In this document: in pieces, positions 35,168 through 45,189 of the stretch
How positions within the stretch are numbered: the stretch's first letter is position 1
Layout of the letters: the number at the start of each line of letters is the position of its first letter
Assembly: GCF_958301595.1 (NCBI RefSeq)
Contig: NZ_CATQJU010000001.1
Coordinates: 248,001-312,000 of the forward strand
Length of the DNA: 64,000 bases
Direction: 5' to 3'
Origin: Porphyromonas vaginalis
GTDB lineage: Bacteria; Bacteroidota; Bacteroidia; Bacteroidales; Porphyromonadaceae
Translations under genes and position numbers: made by a program
The notes under the pieces: generated by a model
The model's input: the letters and a program-made list of their open reading frames with translations, nothing else
The model's database searches: none
What the model was told of the DNA's origin: nothing

Positions 35168-36241
35168 ATGACTGACAGAAGAATTGTAGTCGGGATAACC
35201 CACGGCGATATCAACGGAACGAGCTATGAGCTACTGCTCAAGCTCTTCAATCGCCATGGCGTGACCGACCTCTTTACACCTATTATATATGGATCTCCAC
35301 GTATCGCCGCTTACTACAGCAAGACACTACAGATGGAGCGCGTCTCGTGGCATCTGATCACTGACGCTGAGGAGGCTGAGCCCAACGTGGTCAACGTAAT
35401 CGACGTGGTGGGCGACGAGATCGACGTGACGCCTGGCAAAGTGACCGAGGCGGCGGGAGTAGCCGCTCTAGCTGCCTTAGAGCGAGCCACGAGCGACATC
35501 AACCGTGGCGCTATCGATGTGCTGGTCACCTGTCCGATCAATAAGGCAGCTATGCCACAAGACCGCTTCCCCTACAAGGGGCACACCGCCTATCTGGGCG
35601 TGGCTTGCGGACAGGGCAAAGAGCCGCTGATGATCCTCGCAGCGCCTTCGGGTTTGCGGGTCGCTTTGGTTTCGACGCATGATCCAATCAGCCAAGTGTC
35701 TAAGGTCATCACGCAGCGAAAGGTACTCAAGACTTTGGAGATACTAGACGAAGCGTTGCGCCGTGACTTCTTGATCTCTTCGCCACGCATAGCAGTCCTC
35801 GGACTCAATCCACACGCTGGTGACAATGGTCTGATCGGCTCTGAGGAGCTTGAGGTCATCGCACCGTCTATCGCCATTGCGCAGCGGGAGATGGGGATCT
35901 ATGCGTTTGGTCCTTTCTCGGCCGATGGCTTTTGGGGTTCGGGAGCTTATCAGCAGTATGATGCGGTCTTGGCTATGTACCACGATCAGGGGTTAGCCCC
36001 CTTCAAGCTCCTACACCTACACGACGGGGTCAACGTGACGGCGGGACTACCCATCATACGCACCTCGCCAGACCACGGCACGGGCTACGACATCGTGATG
36101 CAGGGTGTCGCCAACGAGCAGGCACTCATGGAGTCTATCTATATGGCTATCGACCTCTACCGCCACCGCATGGCCGACGACGAGGCGCGTAGCAATGTGC
36201 TGCCTAAGCTCTACAAGAACAAACGAGGAGATAACGAGTAA
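35168..36241 (+). CDS. pdxA: 4-hydroxythreonine-4-phosphate dehydrogenase
   Basis: This NAD-dependent enzyme of DXP-dependent pyridoxal phosphate synthesis has 357 residues from the ATG at 35168. A TTG at 35156 overlapping the previous stop is an alternative start. Visible metal and substrate motifs are KGHTAYLG, GLNPHAGDNG, MYHDQGLAPFKLLHLHDGVNVTAGLP (in parts) and RTSPDHGTGYDI. The length is slightly above the 330-residue E. coli enzyme. The next gene starts immediately after the stop codon. Confidence 0.94.
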   Translation: MTDRRIVVGITHGDINGTSYELLLKLFNRHGVTDLFTPIIYGSPRIAAYYSKTLQMERVSWHLITDAEEAEPNVVNVIDVVGDEIDVTPGKVTEAAGVAALAALERATSDINRGAIDVLVTCPINKAAMPQDRFPYKGHTAYLGVACGQGKEPLMILAAPSGLRVALVSTHDPISQVSKVITQRKVLKTLEILDEALRRDFLISSPRIAVLGLNPHAGDNGLIGSEELEVIAPSIAIAQREMGIYAFGPFSADGFWGSGAYQQYDAVLAMYHDQGLAPFKLLHLHDGVNVTAGLPIIRTSPDHGTGYDIVMQGVANEQALMESIYMAIDLYRHRMADDEARSNVLPKLYKNKRGDNE

Positions 36242-37228
36242 ATGCAAAGAGCGACAAAGGATATGGAACGCATCAACGGACTCATAGCTCGCAAAGGGAT
36301 CAGACCTATGACAGATCGCATAGCCCATGAAGTGCTGGTGCGTACAGACTTTGCCGAGACTCACTACATGTCTATGCTGGCGATGCTTATGGGCATCGTC
36401 GCAGCCTTCACACTGATCGACCCGATCTCCCTATGGAGTAGTATCGTCGGCTCGGTAGTCATACTGCTGGCTCTGATCCTCAACGAGACCGCCTGGTCCA
36501 TAGAGCGGCAACGTGTCACGAGACAGACGATCCCGACGCCCGGTAAGCAGACCGTCGTATGGTACACAGCGACCCCAATCGTCATACAGTTGGCACTCCT
36601 CGTCTCCTTGCCGATACGTATCAGCACCTACCCGCCACAAGAGGCTGGAGCTGCGGGCGTGTCGGGCTGGTGGTATGTAGCGCTGGCACTTATCGTTGTC
36701 GTACTCTACCTCTATCAGCTACTCATCGAGTACTTCGTCAGGTACTACCAGCGCAGCATGTCTGCACAGGTGGAGGCACAGCACTACGCTCCGCTCTTCG
36801 CCTACCGATACCAGCGGGGATATCAGGCGAATAGTCCTAAGGAGCCAGAGAGTGTACGGACCAGGCGTGCGCTCCGTCGCTTGCTCACGCTTTGGGAACT
36901 CTTACTCCCATGGCATTATCGTCTACAGTCGCTACTTTATCGACATGCCCATCAGAGTGGCGTGCCGGCTCAGTTTGTCCAGCAGATGCCTCAGTACAAG
37001 CGTGGCGTCGGCATCACGCTAGGTCTGCTCAGCAACTACAACCGCTGGATATTGCTCGTCCTGACCCTAGCCTTCCGTTGGGAGCTTTGGTATCTGGTGG
37101 TGACAGGCGTCGTCATGACGCTGATGACCCTAGGGGCGCAGCTGTACCTAGAGTCGGAGTACCGCAAGCTCTACGAGGGACTCCTCAGCAACCTACACCG
37201 CGAGGAGCAACAAGAGTCTCCACAATAG
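36242..37228 (+). CDS. Multi-pass membrane protein of unknown function
   Basis: The 328-residue protein begins at the base after the pdxA stop. About six hydrophobic segments are visible: two near residues 40-85, one near 108-125, one near 143-165, and two in the last 70 residues. The long middle stretch (170-255) is hydrophilic and basic. I do not recognise a family; a resemblance of the C-terminal part to lipid-type synthases is too weak to use. addA starts 4 bp downstream, so it belongs to the same operon. Confidence 0.65.
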   Translation: MQRATKDMERINGLIARKGIRPMTDRIAHEVLVRTDFAETHYMSMLAMLMGIVAAFTLIDPISLWSSIVGSVVILLALILNETAWSIERQRVTRQTIPTPGKQTVVWYTATPIVIQLALLVSLPIRISTYPPQEAGAAGVSGWWYVALALIVVVLYLYQLLIEYFVRYYQRSMSAQVEAQHYAPLFAYRYQRGYQANSPKEPESVRTRRALRRLLTLWELLLPWHYRLQSLLYRHAHQSGVPAQFVQQMPQYKRGVGITLGLLSNYNRWILLVLTLAFRWELWYLVVTGVVMTLMTLGAQLYLESEYRKLYEGLLSNLHREEQQESPQ

Positions 37229-37232
37229 TGCT

Positions 37233-40200
37233 ATGAGGACAAAAGACGAAACCGCAAAGCGACTAAATGTCTACAAAGCTTCGGCAGGGGCAGGCAAGAC
37301 CCACACCATGACGGAATCTTTCCTGCGCCATGTCCTAAAGAAGCCTAAGAGTAGCTACCAGGAGGTGCAGGCGGTCACCTTTACCAACCTAGCGACCCGA
37401 GAGCTCAAGGAGCGATTCTTCAAGGAGCTCCACACATTGGCGGAAAAGCCTCAAGAGTCGCCTTTCTACGATAGCTTTAAGGGTGACGCTGAGCTAACCA
37501 AAAATGCACGTACGGCACTCCAGTCCATACTCTTCGACTATGGCGGGCTACGCGTCAAGACGATCGACTCCTTCTTTCAAGACATCATCCATGCGCTAGC
37601 GATCGAGCTCAAGCAGCGTCCCTCGACGCGCATCGAGCTCTCCACCGATCAGATACTCAGTCTGGCCGTAGAGCGACTCTTTGAGCAGCCCTCCGCCACC
37701 GCTCAAAAAGCTATCCAGAGCTTTCTGGTCAATCGCCAGGATAAGACTATCTACGCCCTGCGAATGAGCTTGAAGTCCTTTGCCAAGCAGCTATACAATG
37801 AGCAGGTGCAGGAGCAAGCCTTTGAGGGGAAGACGCTCTTTGATCCTCAGACTTACAACGACTTCGTCCGTGCTGTCGAGAAGCAGATCGATGTGGTGCA
37901 GGATCAGATCAGAGAGCAGGTGGAAAAAGCCCGAACGCTCGTCGATGAGGATGTCAAGCTCCCAGGTGGCAAGAACTCGCCACTGACGAGGCTCACGGAT
38001 AGGACAAAGAATGAGCCGACGGTCGGTGCTACAAACTCCTATATAACCGCTACACCCTGGAATAAGTACCTGCAAAACCTCAATGTCACCGAAGCTCTCG
38101 ACGAGCGCTACACCAAAGGACTCGAAATTCCCCAGCTGATCGGTATCTTCCAGACGATACTCCGCCTCTACACAGAGCTCTTTACCCTACGTACGGCGAT
38201 CAAAAACGGATACGAGCTACAGCTCCTCGCAGAGATACAGACGAATGTCGACAAAGTCTCCGAAGAGCTAGGCATCACGCTCCTAGACAACGCCAAGCGA
38301 CTCATCCGAACCCTCGTGAGCGGCGAGGGTAGCACCGCTTTTATCTATGAGCGGCTAGGCACCAAGCTGACGCATCACATGATCGATGAGTTTCAGGATA
38401 CCAGTCGCTTTCAGTACAAAAACTTCGTTCCACTCCTTGAGGAGGCGCTGAGTAGTTCTGGCGAGGTCTTCATCGTGGGAGATGTCAAGCAGAGCATCTA
38501 CCGCTTTCGCTATAGCGACCCGATGCTTCTGCAGGAAGATCTTGGCAAAGACTTCGGCGATAACCTGAATGCAGAAAACCTACCGAAGAACTGGCGTAGT
38601 GCCCCAGCGATTGTCTCCTTCAACAATCGCTTCTTCTCGCTCCTACCCTACGCCTCCGAACTCAAGCTAGAGGATTCTAAGGAGAACCCCGACGAGAGCC
38701 CCGATGAGGACCTCAACCTGATCCAAAAGGTCTACAAGCCTAAAGAGGTACACCAAGATGTGCCCGAGTCAAACATGACCAAGGTCGGCGGCGTCTTCAT
38801 ACATCAATGGGAGAAGATGCCCGAGACACCGCCACCAACAGCAGCAGAAGAGGACGACACCGCCAAGACGCCCCCACCAGATCCGCTCCAGACGAAGATC
38901 AACTACCTCCTCTACCATATCATCCCCTCCATACGAGCGCGCGGCTATAAGCTCTCGGACATCGCTATCCTAACGCCAAACAACGACACGCTCCAGCGCA
39001 TCGCTCAGACTATCATCCAGTACAACAAAAAGCGCGAAAAGGAGGGAAACGAGCACCTGCAGCCACTCGCCTTCGTATCCCGTGAGATGCTCTCACTAGA
39101 TGCCAACCCGCTCTACCGTCTCATCGTTGAGATCATGCAGAGCGTCCTAGTCAACGCGGGAGCCAGCGAGGAGCTTTACAGCAAGAGCTTCGAGCACCGA
39201 CTAGCCGTAACACACTATGGCGAGCTAGCTCGTGGCCTCAGTGACTCACCCGCCCTAGACCTCGCACGCTGCTACCAAGAGGGGCTGAGTGCCTCGCTCT
39301 ACGAGCTAACCTTACTGATCGTCGAGGAGCTCCGTCCCCTCATCACCTCCGCTGACCAGCCCTACATAGACGCACTCCTAGACACTGTCCAGGACTACAG
39401 CCAGGACAACTACGTAGACCCGCAGGGCTTCCTCGAGTGGCTAGAGACCCACACACCCAGACTAAGCTTAGAGACACAAGATGCCCTGCAGCTCCTCACC
39501 ATACACTCGGCCAAGGGGCTCGGCTTTCCCGTCGTTTGCCTCCTTGAGTACCAGTGGAGGCTACTAGAGCATACGGATACCATCTGGTGTCGCGATGAGG
39601 AGACAATGGCTAAACTACACAAGCTCCTAGGCGAAAGCGTCGAGATCCCCGCTTTACTCCCTATCTCTCCCACCAAAGAGGCGCGAAGCACCCTCTTTCG
39701 CGAGAAGATTATTGACGAGGAGCAGCTTGCTCTCCTAGACCGCATCAATACGATCTACGTAGCGATGACACGCGCCAAGAACGAGATGCACCTCATACTC
39801 AGTGAAGACAAGGGGAAGTCGGGTACGAGTATCAACTTCGAGCGACTCATCTCTGAACTAGTCAATGAGGTCCAAAAGCCTGCCCCTGAAAAACTTAATT
39901 TATTGTCACGGGAGACGATCGATCTCCAATGCTCGGAGGACAAGGTCTTGCCGTCAGAAGATGAGGAGATCAATCAAAGGATCTTTTACTATCAGACCGA
40001 TCCTACCACCACACCGCCTAAGCCTACGACAGACTCTAGCGACGCCTCACGGCTCGTCCATATACCAGGCAGAGCGCAGACAGGTGCGCTAGCCCAGCTA
40101 CGCGTACATCGCTCCCAGAGCGTCGCCTATCAGACGCAAGATGCCGTGCGCAATGGTCTCTTCCTCCACGCCTTGCTGAGTGAGATCGACTATCTAGAGC

Positions 40201-40628
40201 ACGACGAGCTACTGAAGCTACTCGATATGAAATGCCTGCAGGGACTCATCCCGCAAGAGCAGCGTGACGCTCTCGCTAAGCTACTAGAGCAGGCACTCAC
40301 AGATCCCATGATAGCCGAATACTACGATCGAAGTAGTGGGTGGCAGGTGATCAATGAGCGAAGCATCGTCCGCCTCTCACAAGACGCCGAGAGCGAGGCC
40401 AGACAAGCCCGCATAGAGCGTCCCGATCGTATCCTGTACGACGACGAGGAGCAGCAAGCCGTCATCATAGACTACAAGAGTGGCGACGAGGCGCAGCAGT
40501 ATACGAGTCGCCACAAGCGCCAGCTGCGTAGCTACCGCAAGGCACTCCTCGAGAGTGGCTTCCAGACAGTACGTGCCTACCTCCTCTACCTCTCTGCCGA
40601 GGGGCACCAGGTCGTCGAGGTAGACTAG
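37233..40628 (+). CDS. addA: AddA-like UvrD helicase/nuclease
   Basis: This 1131-residue helicase-nuclease acts in double-strand break resection (AddAB/RecBCD type). The Walker A is ASAGAGKT at residues 16-23, and the UvrD motif GDVKQSIYRFRYSDP lies near 415. The motif V-VI region includes LLTIHSAKGLGFPVVCLLE and TIYVAMTRAKNEMHLI. The C-terminal PD-(D/E)XK nuclease shows D1065 and D1080-Y-K1082 (IIDYKSG). A Pro/Thr-rich insert occurs near residue 525. The partner addB is not in this window. A bidirectional-looking terminator lies at 40832-40868. Confidence 0.85.
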   Translation: MRTKDETAKRLNVYKASAGAGKTHTMTESFLRHVLKKPKSSYQEVQAVTFTNLATRELKERFFKELHTLAEKPQESPFYDSFKGDAELTKNARTALQSILFDYGGLRVKTIDSFFQDIIHALAIELKQRPSTRIELSTDQILSLAVERLFEQPSATAQKAIQSFLVNRQDKTIYALRMSLKSFAKQLYNEQVQEQAFEGKTLFDPQTYNDFVRAVEKQIDVVQDQIREQVEKARTLVDEDVKLPGGKNSPLTRLTDRTKNEPTVGATNSYITATPWNKYLQNLNVTEALDERYTKGLEIPQLIGIFQTILRLYTELFTLRTAIKNGYELQLLAEIQTNVDKVSEELGITLLDNAKRLIRTLVSGEGSTAFIYERLGTKLTHHMIDEFQDTSRFQYKNFVPLLEEALSSSGEVFIVGDVKQSIYRFRYSDPMLLQEDLGKDFGDNLNAENLPKNWRSAPAIVSFNNRFFSLLPYASELKLEDSKENPDESPDEDLNLIQKVYKPKEVHQDVPESNMTKVGGVFIHQWEKMPETPPPTAAEEDDTAKTPPPDPLQTKINYLLYHIIPSIRARGYKLSDIAILTPNNDTLQRIAQTIIQYNKKREKEGNEHLQPLAFVSREMLSLDANPLYRLIVEIMQSVLVNAGASEELYSKSFEHRLAVTHYGELARGLSDSPALDLARCYQEGLSASLYELTLLIVEELRPLITSADQPYIDALLDTVQDYSQDNYVDPQGFLEWLETHTPRLSLETQDALQLLTIHSAKGLGFPVVCLLEYQWRLLEHTDTIWCRDEETMAKLHKLLGESVEIPALLPISPTKEARSTLFREKIIDEEQLALLDRINTIYVAMTRAKNEMHLILSEDKGKSGTSINFERLISELVNEVQKPAPEKLNLLSRETIDLQCSEDKVLPSEDEEINQRIFYYQTDPTTTPPKPTTDSSDASRLVHIPGRAQTGALAQLRVHRSQSVAYQTQDAVRNGLFLHALLSEIDYLEHDELLKLLDMKCLQGLIPQEQRDALAKLLEQALTDPMIAEYYDRSSGWQVINERSIVRLSQDAESEARQARIERPDRILYDDEEQQAVIIDYKSGDEAQQYTSRHKRQLRSYRKALLESGFQTVRAYLLYLSAEGHQVVEVD

Positions 40629-40630
40629 CC

Positions 40631-40784
40631 GGAGACTGTTGCATAAAGGCGAATCGCTGTGTTGCTTTCGGGATTCGGCTTCGGTCACATACGGAGGTAT
40701 GTGAGCTTCAGACCTCACCCTCAGCGCCTTGCGCTTCATCCTTTCTGCAAAGCCTAGACAATCTTGCAAGCAAGATTGTGAGAC
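40631..40784 (-). mobile_element. MITE-like element, inverted and truncated copy
   Basis: It is a near-identical inverse of 50499-50675 over about 150 bp, including the GAGACTGTTGCA end, the CCGAATCCCGAAAGCAACACAG segment (in parts) and the ACAATCTTGC/GCAAGATTGT stem. It lacks the other outer GAGACTGTTGCAAAAGTCAAC end. It lies between addA and its terminator. Confidence 0.75.
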
Positions 40785-40831
40785 CGCATCAAGCCACCGT
40801 CCTACCCTAGCGGCAGACAATAGTTTATAGC

Positions 40832-40868
40832 AAAAGGTCGCCACGTATATACTACGTGACGACCTTTT
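40832..40868 (+). terminator. Hairpin terminator between convergent addA and rplI
   Basis: AAAAGGTCG and ACGTA pair with TACGT and CGACCTTTT across small internal loops, followed by GTTTTGTT. The A-run and T-run on opposite arms allow it to serve both strands. Confidence 0.8.
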
Positions 40869-40921
40869 GTTTTGTTATGATTGTAGTGCTCTAGAGCAAG
40901 CTCTTAGAGCATACGCTTGAC

Positions 40922-41497
40922 TTACTCGGCAGCTGTAGCTGTCTCCTCAGCCTGAGCCTCTGGAGCCTCAGCCGTCTCAGCGCCCTCCTCAGCAGGAGCC
41001 TCAGCAGCGGGTGCTGGTGCAGGAGCAGGAGTCTCAGACTCGATGACGGCGTGATTCTCTGAGATGACGGTAAAGGTGATCGGAACGATCACATCGCGGT
41101 GCAGACGTACCTGCGCCTCGTAGTCGCCTACCTCCTTGACAGCCTTCTTGATCTGGATGATCTTGCGATCGATCTCGAAGCCCTTCTCAGCGAGAGCCTC
41201 AGCGAGCTGTATATTCGTTACAGAGCCAAAGATGACACCATACTTAGATGTCTTAGCCTTGATCTCTAGGTGTAGACCATCGATCTTCTCGCCCAGAGCT
41301 TGCGCCTCCTGCTTGATGGCTTCGAGCTTGTGAGCTCTCTGGCGTAGCTCCTCAGCAAGCATCTTCTTAGCGCTCTCGCTAGCGATGACAGCCTTCTTCT
41401 GAGGGATCAGGTAGTTGCGTCCGTAGCCGTCCTTGACGGTTACGATATCATCCTTAAAGCCTAGGTTGATAATGTCTTCTTTCAGTATTACTTCCAT
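40922..41497 (-). CDS. rplI: 50S ribosomal protein L9
   Basis: The 191-residue protein begins MEVILKEDIINLGFKDDIVTVKDGYGRNYLIPQKKA, the L9 N-terminal domain in full, followed by the central helix and a C-terminal rRNA-binding domain. The last about 40 residues are an added Ala/Glu/Pro tail (PAPAPAAEAPAEEGAETAEA), making it longer than the usual 147-150 residues; such tails are frequent in Porphyromonadaceae ribosomal proteins. It is the last gene of the rpsF-rpsR-rplI operon. Confidence 0.96.
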   Translation of the reverse strand: MEVILKEDIINLGFKDDIVTVKDGYGRNYLIPQKKAVIASESAKKMLAEELRQRAHKLEAIKQEAQALGEKIDGLHLEIKAKTSKYGVIFGSVTNIQLAEALAEKGFEIDRKIIQIKKAVKEVGDYEAQVRLHRDVIVPITFTVISENHAVIESETPAPAPAPAAEAPAEEGAETAEAPEAQAEETATAAE

Positions 41498-41522
41498 TGT
41501 CTTATCGGTCTCTAGGTGATGA

Positions 41523-41789
41523 TTACTTCATAAGGTCCGTTACGAAGGGTAGCAGAGCTAGGTGACGAGCACGCTTGACAGCCTGAGCTACACGACGCTG
41601 GAACTTAAGGCTATTGCCTGTGATACGACGTGGGAGGATCTTACCCTGATCGTTGAGGAACTTCTTGAGGAACTCGGGGTCCTTGTAGTCCACATACTTG
41701 ATGCCAGCCTTCTTAAAGCGGCAGTACTTCTTCTGCTGTACCTCTCCTGGGAGTGGTCTGCTATAGCGACCTCTTCTTGTTCTTGCCAT
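41523..41789 (-). CDS. rpsR: 30S ribosomal protein S18
   Basis: The 88-residue protein has the conserved [39 protein letters not shown] core (quoted only as a landmark in parts: [22 protein letters not shown]). It lies between rpsF and rplI and is normal in length. Confidence 0.96.
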   Translation of the reverse strand: MARTRRGRYSRPLPGEVQQKKYCRFKKAGIKYVDYKDPEFLKKFLNDQGKILPRRITGNSLKFQRRVAQAVKRARHLALLPFVTDLMK

Positions 41790-41791
41790 GA

Positions 41792-42139
41792 TTACTTCTC
41801 TGCTACAGGGTTACTTTTCAGTGAGCGACGCTTCTCAGCATACGCATGGTGGAACTTGTCCTGAGCGATCGTTAGGTAGCGCAGGACCGTCTCGTCACGT
41901 CTCAAGAGTGTCTCAAAGGGCTTGATCACTGAGGGCTCAGCGTCAAACTCTATGAAGTGATAAAATCCGGTAGACTTCTTCTCGATGGGATAGGCGAGCT
42001 TCTTGAGCCCCCAGTGCTCATCGTTCACAATCGTGGCACCTGCAGAGGTGAGATGTGAGGTGAACTTATCTACCGCTTCCTTCATCTGAGCATCAGACAA
42101 AACGGGAGTTAAAATGAAAACGGTTTCGTAGTGGTTCAT
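41792..42139 (-). CDS. rpsF: 30S ribosomal protein S6
   Basis: The 115-residue protein begins [16 protein letters not shown] and has the S6 signature [21 protein letters not shown]. It heads the operon rpsF-rpsR-rplI behind a strong promoter at 42168-42175. It lies 2 bp from rpsR. Confidence 0.95.
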   Translation of the reverse strand: MNHYETVFILTPVLSDAQMKEAVDKFTSHLTSAGATIVNDEHWGLKKLAYPIEKKSTGFYHFIEFDAEPSVIKPFETLLRRDETVLRYLTIAQDKFHHAYAEKRRSLKSNPVAEK

Positions 42140-42167
42140 ATATAGTTAGTAAAAACGCTATTGCTTG

Positions 42168-42175
42168 CAAAGGTA
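42168..42175 (-). promoter_or_regulatory. rpsF operon promoter
   Basis: The minus strand reads TACCTTTG followed by C, with TTG about 19-21 bp upstream (in CTTGTTTATCC). It is a near-perfect Bacteroidetes housekeeping promoter. Confidence 0.75.
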
Positions 42176-42247
42176 CACATATTTATTGGATAAACAAGCG
42201 ACCCACCCTGCCGACCCTCCGAAAAACGCAATTTGGAGTGGGAAATA

Positions 42248-42750
42248 CAGGCTGACGCATGATAATCACTCTGTCAGGAGCTTCACATAAGGACGATCGA
42301 TGCATCAATGAGGTCACTATATATATAATGTGTCAACCATGGATTGGCTGTTGGCTGTTAGCTGTTGGCTGTTAGCTGTTGGCTGTTAGCTATTGGCTGT
42401 TAGCTATCGGAACCATCGGAGCTATCAGAGTGATCGGATCTCTAACCTCTAATCTCTAACTTCTAACCTCTAATCTCTATTTACATATCTTTACGGGGAA
42501 ATTCGTCTGATCCCCTCCTTTCTCGAATATCCACGTGGGAAATCTCAAATCTCCACGTGGATATTTTTCTTTTTCCACGTGGGGGCGTTTTGATTCCTCC
42601 GAAGTTTCATTTCATTCCTCCGAAGTTTCATTTGATTCCTCCGAAGAATTTTTTATTCTCCACGTGGGCATTTCGAAATATCCACGTGGAAATCACTTTT
42701 CCACGACACGATTCCGTTTCGATATATAGTCGGCTCTAAATTATTGTTGC
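42248..42750 (-). mobile_element. Composite repeat, copy 2 (inverted)
   Basis: The same module order as 28028-28486 is seen on the minus strand: ISAs1-like end at 42248-42265, ATATATATAGTG segment, a longer period-8 run (42340-42410), period-9, heptamers, the GGAAATTCGTCTGATCCCC segment, and the 173-bp array at 42517-42689. It lies between divergent rpsF and pstS. Confidence 0.7.
42517..42689 (-). repeat. Palindromic-unit array, class A, copy 2
   Basis: Eight units of 22/21 bp, read on the minus strand in the order A A B B B A A A as in copy 1, again exactly 173 bp. Five CCACGTGG cores and three TTCGGAGGAA cores are present. The rest of the spacer, 42751-42990, holds GCCGTAA repeats near 42865 and 42900 of unclear meaning and the pstS upstream region. 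Confidence 0.9.
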
Positions 42751-42990
42751 GAGCCAACCTCCAGTCGGAGGCACCCGACTCAAGCAACTCTTATGCGACA
42801 TCCAGGTAGGGAGTCGACCTTTTCTAATGCAAAAGCACCCGACAGCTTAACATCTTCACCGCGCCGTAACATTTTCGTCACAGGGGTATAACCCATTGGC
42901 CGTAATATTGCAAACGAAAAGGAAGGCCTACCCCGACACGATCGGAGAGAGCCTCCCATTAAGATCGACAACTAACTTACTAATAGAACT

Positions 42991-44064
42991 ATGAATAAGA
43001 GTACACTCAAGGCTTTAGTCCTCATCGCCATCGCCCTTATGACTGCTAGCTGTGCCGGCAAAGGTGGTCGGGTGACCGAGCTAGATGCAGCCGGAGCAAC
43101 CTTTCCACTACCCTTCTATACCGAGGCTTTCAAAGCTTATGAGGCGCAGTCGGGTATACATGTTAATTATGGAGCCGTAGGCAGCGGTGGTGGTATCCGT
43201 AGCCTCAAGGACGAAGTGGTGCACTTTGCCGCTACCGATGCTTTTCTATCTGATGCGGAGATGGCCGAGATGCCGCGTCCGGTGGTTCACATACCGACCT
43301 GCATGGGAGCTGTCGTCATCGCTTACAACTGTCCTGAGATCTCGCAGCTAAACCTCACGGGAGAGATCATCGCCAACATTTATCTAGGCAAGATAACGCG
43401 CTGGAACGATCCGGCTATCGCTGCGATCAACCCCGACCAGAAGCTCCCCGACAAGGAGATCTCACCCGTCTATCGCTCCGATGGTAGTGGCACGACGAAT
43501 GTCTTCAGCGACTATCTGACGAAGGTGAGCACCGACTGGGCTACGCAGGTGGGTACGGGCAAGTCGCTCAAGTGGCCTACCGGTATGGCTGCCAAGGGCA
43601 ATCCAGGCGTCGCTGGCGTGATCGCACAGACCGATGGCGCGCTCGGATATGTAGGTAGCGAGTACAGCTTCTCCCTAGACATACCGACAGCCATGGTACA
43701 GAATCAGGCTGGCAACTTCGTCCTCCCCTCGCTCGAGTCTATCTCTGCAGCGGCGGCTGGCGAGGTGGCACCCGACACCCGTCAGATGATCACCAACTCG
43801 TCACACCCAGACGCTTATCCTATCAGCTGTCTCACCTGGCTCATCGCCTACCAAGAGATGCAGTACGACAACCACTCAGAGGCAGAAGCTGTCGAGACGG
43901 CTCGTCTACTCAACTGGATGCTGAGCGATGAGGCGCAGGCGATCACTTCGCAGATCCACTTCGCACCGCTATCCGCTGAGATGGTCGCAGCAGCCAAGGC
44001 GCAGCTGGCTAAGCTGACCTATGGCGGTAAGCCAATAGACCTAACTAGCTCTCCTAAGGAGTAG
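42991..44064 (+). CDS. pstS: Phosphate ABC transporter substrate-binding lipoprotein
   Basis: The 357-residue PstS-type periplasmic binding protein has a lipoprotein signal (LMTASC, Cys 21). The phosphate-binding core shows AAGATFPLPFYTEAF, VGSGGGIR and SPVYRSDGSGTTNVFSDYLTKV (in parts). It captures inorganic phosphate for the PstCAB permease encoded just downstream. TAATATTG at about 42905 is a possible, imperfect -7 box. I cannot identify a Pho box with confidence. Confidence 0.95.
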   Translation: MNKSTLKALVLIAIALMTASCAGKGGRVTELDAAGATFPLPFYTEAFKAYEAQSGIHVNYGAVGSGGGIRSLKDEVVHFAATDAFLSDAEMAEMPRPVVHIPTCMGAVVIAYNCPEISQLNLTGEIIANIYLGKITRWNDPAIAAINPDQKLPDKEISPVYRSDGSGTTNVFSDYLTKVSTDWATQVGTGKSLKWPTGMAAKGNPGVAGVIAQTDGALGYVGSEYSFSLDIPTAMVQNQAGNFVLPSLESISAAAAGEVAPDTRQMITNSSHPDAYPISCLTWLIAYQEMQYDNHSEAEAVETARLLNWMLSDEAQAITSQIHFAPLSAEMVAAAKAQLAKLTYGGKPIDLTSSPKE

Positions 44065-44093
44065 CCCCCTTATTACACCTGAAAAACAAAAAA

Positions 44094-44124
44094 GGAGACT
44101 GCTACGGTCTCTGTAGCAATCTCC
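44094..44124 (+). terminator. Hairpin between pstS and pstC
   Basis: GGAGACTGCTAC and GTAGCAATCTCC pair with one mismatch, in a 225-bp gap. There is an A-run before it and none of T after it, so it is more likely an attenuator or 3' stabiliser giving excess PstS. Its arms resemble the GGAGACTGTTGC hairpin family. The rest of the gap shows no gene. Confidence 0.5.
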
Positions 44125-44289
44125 TCACACCAAAAAAAGAACGTCTCTCCTCCCCTCTCAACAGTAGTGCCGTCTGGATAGCTCCGATTAGTTAGTGAGT
44201 CGCATCCGACCTGTACCGCTCTCTATTCGGAGGAGAGATGTCTCTTTTACCCTCCCCACCTACTCCTCATAATATAAGCTCTGCCTATA

Positions 44290-45180
44290 ATGTCTACCCT
44301 CGTCCGTAAAGCGTCACGCCCTATCGGCGACAAGATCTTCCGCAGTCTACTCACTAGCTCTGGGCTCCTCGTGCTACTGATCTGCCTAGCGATGCTGATC
44401 AGTCTGATTAGTAACAGCACGGAGGCCTTTAGTGAGTTTGGCTTCTTTCGCTTCATCTGCTCCTCCGAGTGGGACCCCACGGCTGGGCGGGAGCAGTATG
44501 GAGCGTTGCCCTTTATCGTAGGGACCGTGGTCACCTCGATACTAGCCTTGATCCTGTGCATCCCCTTCTCGCTACCGGTGGCGCTCTTCATCGGGGAGTA
44601 CTTCAAGGGTAAGCGCATCGCCGGCGTCATACGTTCGCTGACAGACCTACTGGCAGGCATCCCCTCGATCGTGTATGGTCTGTGGGGCTTCTACACACTG
44701 CGTCCGCTCATTGACATGATCGATGGGCCACAGGGCAATGGCTACGGGATCCTCACTTCGGTGCTGATACTGACCGTCATGATCATCCCCTATGCCTCGT
44801 CGCTCACGGCAGAGTTTGTCATGCTCACCCCTAAGTCGCTCAAGGAGGCTGCCTACAGTCTTGGCGCCACCCGCACGGAGGTGATCGGATCGGTCATCCT
44901 GCCTAACGCACGGAGTGGTATCGTCGCAGCTTATATCCTCGCGCTGGGACGAGCTCTCGGTGAGACGATGGCGGTAACGATGCTGATCGGTAACACGGAC
45001 AAGATACCCACATCGCTCTTTGACACGGGACAGAGTATGGCCTCGCTGATCGCTAACCAGTTCAACGAGGCGCACGGACTCAAGCTCAGTTCGCTCATAG
45101 CGATCGCTCTCGTCCTCTTCCTCATCACAGCCATCATCAACGGCATTGTGAAGATTATCCTAAACAAGCAACGAGCCTAA
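44290..45180 (+). CDS. pstC: Phosphate ABC transporter permease PstC
   Basis: The 296-residue inner-membrane permease has six hydrophobic segments and the coupling motif EAAYSLGATRTEVIGSVILPNARSGI (in parts: EAAYSLGATR, PNARSGI) near residue 200. DLLAGIPSIVYGLWGF is a family hallmark. With PstA it forms the channel. pstA follows after 9 bp. Confidence 0.95.
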   Translation: MSTLVRKASRPIGDKIFRSLLTSSGLLVLLICLAMLISLISNSTEAFSEFGFFRFICSSEWDPTAGREQYGALPFIVGTVVTSILALILCIPFSLPVALFIGEYFKGKRIAGVIRSLTDLLAGIPSIVYGLWGFYTLRPLIDMIDGPQGNGYGILTSVLILTVMIIPYASSLTAEFVMLTPKSLKEAAYSLGATRTEVIGSVILPNARSGIVAAYILALGRALGETMAVTMLIGNTDKIPTSLFDTGQSMASLIANQFNEAHGLKLSSLIAIALVLFLITAIINGIVKIILNKQRA

Positions 45181-45189
45181 CCTGAGACC

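Noticed and set aside
42860-42920. Pho box before pstS
   Set aside because: Two GCCGTAA pieces are visible but do not have the 11-bp phasing of a PhoB site, and the Bacteroidetes consensus is not known to me.
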